This document shows, piece by piece, positions 61,670-64,000 of a DNA stretch of 64,000 nt. The stretch is from NCBI GenBank assembly GCA_027704905.1, contig CM051022.1:13910001-13974000 (forward strand), in the 5' to 3' direction. Source of the stretch: Muraenolepis orangiensis. Taxonomy: Eukaryota > Chordata > Actinopteri > Gadiformes > Muraenolepididae. Made by a program: the position numbers and the translations under genes. The notes under the pieces were generated by a model. The model did not search any database. It was given only the letters and a program-made list of their open reading frames with translations, and had not been told where the DNA came from. Numbering within the stretch: position 1 is the first letter of the stretch; every line of letters starts with the position of its first letter.

Positions 61670-62750
61670 ATAGCCAGACTTGTGAGACCACCCTGTCCTC
61701 GTCGGTTCACACTGTGTTGTTGTTCTCTGCAGGTCAGTCTGGCCTCAGACTTGTTGAAAGCCTCTTCGGATAAATAAAAAAATGATTGGACCAATCAGCG
61801 CTAAGTGGAGGGAGTTTCAGTTCTTGATGAAAATAAAATAAAAGCAACAACAAAAAAAAACCCGTTGACATCCACGGCGCAATTAAAAACCTTTTTTAAA
61901 CCAAAAGAAAGATTGTTAAAAAGGATGTTAAAAACCCTATATTCCTTTTGAGAAACGCCAGCTTGAAATCTCAGTGGACAGTTTCACCAACGGCGGAGTT
62001 CCTCTTCCTCCTTGCGCAAGTGTAACGAACGCCAGCAGGTGGCGCTGTGCAGGTGAAGTAAACCTCACTCTTCGGCGCCTAATTAGACCTGTGGGTTCGT
62101 TTCTAGGCCTGTGGGTTTTAGCTCTCACGTTAGAACGTAGCCAGTTTGAGACCAGTGCGGGACACACACTGACTGTTAAGTAACAACACTTCACTTCACT
62201 GTTCCTCACGGTGACTCCCTCACCTCCGCCCTCTCTCCGCTTTACGGAGAAAGGTTCTCCACCGCACAATAATAATAAGAATGTTCACCTGCTCTCCTCC
62301 CTCCTCCCGGTTAATAGTTATCTTTCTCCCGCGCTGACCTTCAGAGTAAGAGCGCCGTGAGACACCGACTCTGATAATTGGGACAGAAAACAACTGTTCC
62401 GCTCCCAATTAGCGTGCGGAGATGCTAACGAGGCTGGGCTTGTTTCCGGCTCCAGCTTGTAGCCATGTATTAACATGGCGGGTTGGGACCACGCCGCGTG
62501 CCAATTACCCGCAGATCCAACCTTTGGACCTTGACACGCAGGGCGTGTTTACTGTTGGCCGGAACACTTGGACGGAGGGCGCTAGTTTAGCTGAAGCTAG
62601 CTCAGCCGCCAGGAGCCGGCATTCGTTCACAGTCTTCTGTAGAGAACAGCAGGGAAAACATGGGCGTTGTGCGCTAGCTAGCATTGGCTTCCTCTTAGTA
62701 TTAGCTTCCTATTAGCATTAGCCCCCCCCCCCCCCAGGGAATAGTTGTTT
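61670..62750. other. slc2a13 intron 1, no gene seen
   Basis: Mixed sequence with AGCTAGC-rich stretches near 62580-62720 and a C run at 62724-62736. No coding exon recognised. Confidence 0.35.
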
Positions 62751-62753
62751 TAG

Positions 62754-62853
<100 letters not shown>

Positions 62854-62984
62854 GCAACTGGAGAGGTCATCTGAAGTCAGACACAAGAGACCTGTCAATC
62901 ACTCTTGAGACCAGCCAATCCATTAAAATGCCCCCACACACCCGGCTCTCTTGAATCTGGGTATTTTGCAGGAAACACTTAGTG

Positions 62985-64000
62985 GAAACATCACATTAAA
63001 GAAAGAGAGGACCATCCTCCCTCACATTTCAGAGAAATATAAACTTAAATAAAAATGAAAAAATACAACAACAAAAAAATACACATCCATTAAACAGATT
63101 CATCTGTGAATGTCCCCGTGTGAAAATACCAACAGCGCCCCCTACCGCCCCCTAATGAGTGTGTACAGCGCTAAGGGGCGGGTCTAGCCAGAGGAATCTG
63201 TGAACCAATCAGCAGAGCTGCCTGCACTGGTGAATACCCAATCAGAGTTTTGGGGGGCGGATTATCATTATGCAAGGGTCTATCTTGTGTCATTCATTAA
63301 TTCCGCGGTTCAGACAACTATATTTGATATATTTCAGACTTGAAACTTTCGAGTTTCGAACTCAAAGCGTTCCAGGTGCATGACGCCAAACCTAAACAGA
63401 ATGCCATGGCTGACCGTGACAGATGCCTCGTTTCCACCAAGCTGTTTTGAGGGCTGGTTCGGAGCTTGTGCCTAATCTCGAACCAGTTCTTTGCGTTTCC
63501 ACCGCGAAGGAGCCACTTTCTGGGCCGGTTAACGGGTTCCTGAGCGGCCCCACTTCGAAGCTGGGCTGGCCAGCAAGCTCCACTACGTCAGGGGCTGGGG
63601 GCGGGGCTTATCGGACAAACTCAAACAAACTCAAAGTTTTTGACCGCCGTATCCAGACGTTAACAGTGACGTCATGACGTGGCTCTCTCGGCAAAAAAGT
63701 TGGTGGAAACGCAAACCAGTTCTTTGACGGCTCGCCAGTTGAACCAACTGCGAACCGGCTCTAACGCCACCCGAGAGCTAGAACTAGGCTTGCGTTGGTG
63801 GAAACGAGGTAATAATAGTGGTGTTTCTTTGGCTCACTATTAGACAATTTACATGATTAACGTGCATAACTGGTTTTACTATATGATGATGTCTTATTTT
63901 AATTAAATACAGGTAAAAGTAATATACTACACAAAAGCTTTGTTTGTTAGAACTAGCCACTGTGCATAGAACTTCTATTCCGATTTTTAAAAGATTTTCA
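62985..64000. mobile_element. hAT-like element, second copy, runs off the window
   Basis: Inverted homologue of 42200-43072. Shared blocks: GAGAGGACCATCCTCCCTCA, AAGGGGCGGGTCTAGCCAGA, CTGTGAACCAATCAGCAGAG, GAAACTTTCGAGTTTCGAAC and the AT-rich end to 64000. It is interrupted by the MITE at 63426-63809. Divergence looks like 20-25 percent by eye. Confidence 0.65.
63426..63809. mobile_element. MITE with 15-bp inverted ends
   Basis: Ends CCTCGTTTCCACCAA and TTGGTGGAAACGAGG are perfect inverted repeats. The 384-bp interior repeats GCGTTTCCACC-like motifs and has no coding capacity. The homologous site near 42530 lacks it. Target duplication unclear; superfamily not assigned. Confidence 0.8.

Overview
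The window is vertebrate nuclear DNA, almost certainly from a ray-finned (teleost) fish. Two host genes have GT-AG introns, the mobile elements belong to fish lineages (Rex1, RTE, L2, Sushi-type Ty3/Gypsy, BEL/Pao, hAT, tRNA-derived SINEs), and (AC)n, (AG)n and (AT)n tracts are very dense. That density would suit a cod-like fish, but the sequence does not fix the order. I found no bacterial genes, rRNA, functional tRNA or CRISPR.

Layout. 1-5190: a composite hAT element, then the first copy (A) of a duplicated repeat-rich block with a 1.2 kb minisatellite and a solo LTR. 5851-11110: a full-length but broken chromodomain-bearing Ty3/Gypsy element. 11381-15946 (-): a HIPK/DYRK-like protein kinase gene, 5' end not found, with an in-frame Cys/His minisatellite in its first visible exon. 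16057-24327: the second copy (B) of the block, holding two hAT elements, an internally deleted Rex1 and an L2 fragment, all absent from copy A. 25204-41535 (-): a complete 14-coding-exon SLCO1-type organic-anion transporter gene whose phases join into 695 codons; its introns hold an RTE LINE, SINEs, long dinucleotide tracts and several minisatellites. 42-46 kb: hAT-like element, perfect hairpin, Rex1 and RTE fragments. 50140-50755 (+): first coding exon of slc2a13, a proton/myo-inositol cotransporter. 52992-60843: a BEL/Pao retrotransposon with apparently identical LTRs and one 2052-codon frame, apparently in slc2a13 intron 1. 61-64 kb: CT-rich repeats, (AC)n, a second hAT-like copy and a MITE.

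The two transporter genes lie head to head, about 8.6 kb apart from ATG to ATG. No operon-like or defence system is present. The most unusual signals are host-gene/repeat interactions: a coding minisatellite in the kinase, inverted minisatellites bracketing slco1 exons 9-11, tandem decoy acceptors before slco1 exon 3, and a mobilised hAT-in-hAT composite. All comparisons were made by eye; identities are estimates.
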